Assembly (NCBI GenBank): GCA_030836605.1
Contig: JAUPMC010000141.1
Location: 1 to 5,503 of the forward strand
From: Thermoplasmatota archaeon
GTDB taxonomy: Archaea; Thermoplasmatota; Thermoplasmata; UBA10834
DNA length: 5,503 nt
Reading direction: 5' to 3'
The position numbers were made by a program, and so were the translations under genes. The notes beneath the pieces were generated by a model. The model was not told the DNA's origin. It ran no database searches and was given only the letters and a program-made list of their open reading frames with translations. This document shows, one piece after another, positions 5,171 to 5,503 of this stretch. Within the stretch, counting starts at the first letter, position 1, and each line of letters starts with the position of its first letter.

Positions 5171-5347
5171 TCAAAGCCGCCTATTGTCCATGCCGTCCGC
5201 GCCCGACCGCTTGTAGTAGTACGCCAGGACGGGCTCGTACCCAGCGAGCCTGCATCGGACGGACCCACGCAGGCTAGGGCGGGCCTTCGGGGGCTCGGTG
5301 AAACGCGCGACGAACGGCAGACTAGAACCCATCCTTCCGGTATCCAC
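5171..5347 (-). CDS. Small hypothetical protein (58 aa) upstream of the mttB-like gene
   Basis: A GTG start at 5347 has an excellent Shine-Dalgarno AGGAGG (5357-5362) with 9-nt spacing; the in-frame TTG at 5353 is only 3 nt from it and is less likely. Third codon positions are mostly G or C, like the neighbouring genes. The product is basic and arginine-rich, with a central segment RCRLAGYEPVLAYYYKRSG and no signal peptide, membrane segment or motif that I recognise. It ends 105 nt before the methyltransferase start, in the same direction, with no clear TATA box between them, so the two are probably cotranscribed. I do not know its function. It could be a chance frame in GC-rich DNA, but the ribosome binding site argues for a real gene. 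Confidence 0.5.
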   Translation of the reverse strand: MDTGRMGSSLPFVARFTEPPKARPSLRGSVRCRLAGYEPVLAYYYKRSGADGMDNRRL

Positions 5348-5400
5348 GGTCAACCCCCTCCTGTCCAGTACAAGGGGCTCACCATAGTTAAGCGTGTCCC

Positions 5401-5410
5401 GATAATTTGA
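5401..5410 (-). promoter_or_regulatory. Weak TATA-like element upstream of the small gene
   Basis: The minus strand reads TCAAATTATC, which would place transcription start near 5380, leaving a leader of about 33 nt that includes the AGGAGG. A second AT-rich stretch (CTTAACTAT, 5384-5392) is closer but would start the transcript at the ribosome binding site. The rest of 5348-5468 shows no other structure I can name beyond the rightward TATA box. Confidence 0.3.
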
Positions 5411-5436
5411 AGAAGACCTCGACGCGAAACAGAAGG

Positions 5437-5442
5437 TTTATC
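5437..5442 (+). promoter_or_regulatory. TATA-like box of the rightward gene at the window edge
   Basis: TTTATC, preceded by the purine-rich GAAACAGAAGG resembling a BRE, lies 27 nt before the ATG at 5469. The predicted transcription start (about 5464-5466) leaves almost no leader. Confidence 0.45.
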
Positions 5443-5468
5443 GGCGGACTCCGCGTTCGCCGCGCAGG

Positions 5469-5503
5469 ATGCACGGAACGTCTGTCACCGTACTCAGCAG
5501 CGG
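5469..5503 (+). CDS. Start of a rightward gene (partial, 11 codons); possibly MBL-fold
   Basis: ATG at 5469 follows a TATA box at suitable spacing for a leaderless or near-leaderless mRNA. The visible peptide MHGTSVTVLSS (next codon begins GG) resembles the first beta strand of MBL-fold proteins such as the YycJ/WalJ group (xVTVLSSGS). Eleven residues are too few for a firm family call, and the gene itself is a prediction from promoter plus start codon. Confidence 0.4.
   Translation, partial: MHGTSVTVLSS

Noticed and set aside
1..5503. CRISPR array, IS element or transposase
   Set aside because: I searched by eye for regularly spaced direct repeats, terminal inverted repeats and transposase motifs because of the CARF genes; none is visible in the window.

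Overview
The window looks archaeal. The evidence is TATA/box A elements about 25 to 30 nt upstream of transcription or start sites, a tRNA-Lys split by a short intron with a bulge-helix-bulge (BHB) fold at position 37/38, a GPN-loop GTPase of archaeal length, Csa3-like CARF-winged-helix regulators, AGG-rich arginine usage and GTG/TTG starts. High GC, a methylamine methyltransferase homologue and the overall gene style suggest a methanogen-related or other Thermoplasmata-like euryarchaeon; this placement is inference. All six visible stop codons are TGA.

Region 1 (1-1166, minus strand): a two-gene unit of a HAD-family phosphatase followed 31 nt later by a metallo-beta-lactamase-fold hydrolase that runs off the left edge. 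Region 2 (1167-1240) is a compact divergent promoter region with a TATA box for each direction and an 8-bp perfect inverted repeat bracketing the rightward TATA box. Region 3 (1241-2565, plus strand): two different CARF-wHTH proteins, coupled by a 4-nt overlap of stop and start. No CRISPR array or cas effector gene is visible. This pair with its putative operator is the most interesting part of the window.

Region 4 (2569-3466, minus strand): a GPN-loop GTPase, convergent with the CARF operon across only 3 nt, and upstream of it an intron-containing tRNA-Lys(CUU) with a strong TATA box. The GTPase has no evident promoter of its own and may share the tRNA transcript. Region 5 (3467-3619) is intergenic: the tRNA promoter, a strong GC hairpin of unknown role, and a T-rich probable terminator for the next gene.

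Region 6 (3620-5347, minus strand): a complete MttB-family methyltransferase without an in-frame amber codon (so the non-pyrrolysine type), preceded by a probable 58-aa small gene of unknown function in the same direction. Region 7 (5348-5503): a divergent intergenic stretch, with a TATA box followed by the first codons of a probable rightward, nearly leaderless gene cut off by the right edge.

Functionally, the CARF pair probably senses a nucleotide second messenger and controls its own promoter, perhaps also the divergent HAD-MBL unit. The tRNA and GTPase belong to housekeeping translation and assembly. The methyltransferase belongs to corrinoid-dependent methylamine or betaine-type C1 metabolism, but its corrinoid partner is not in the window.
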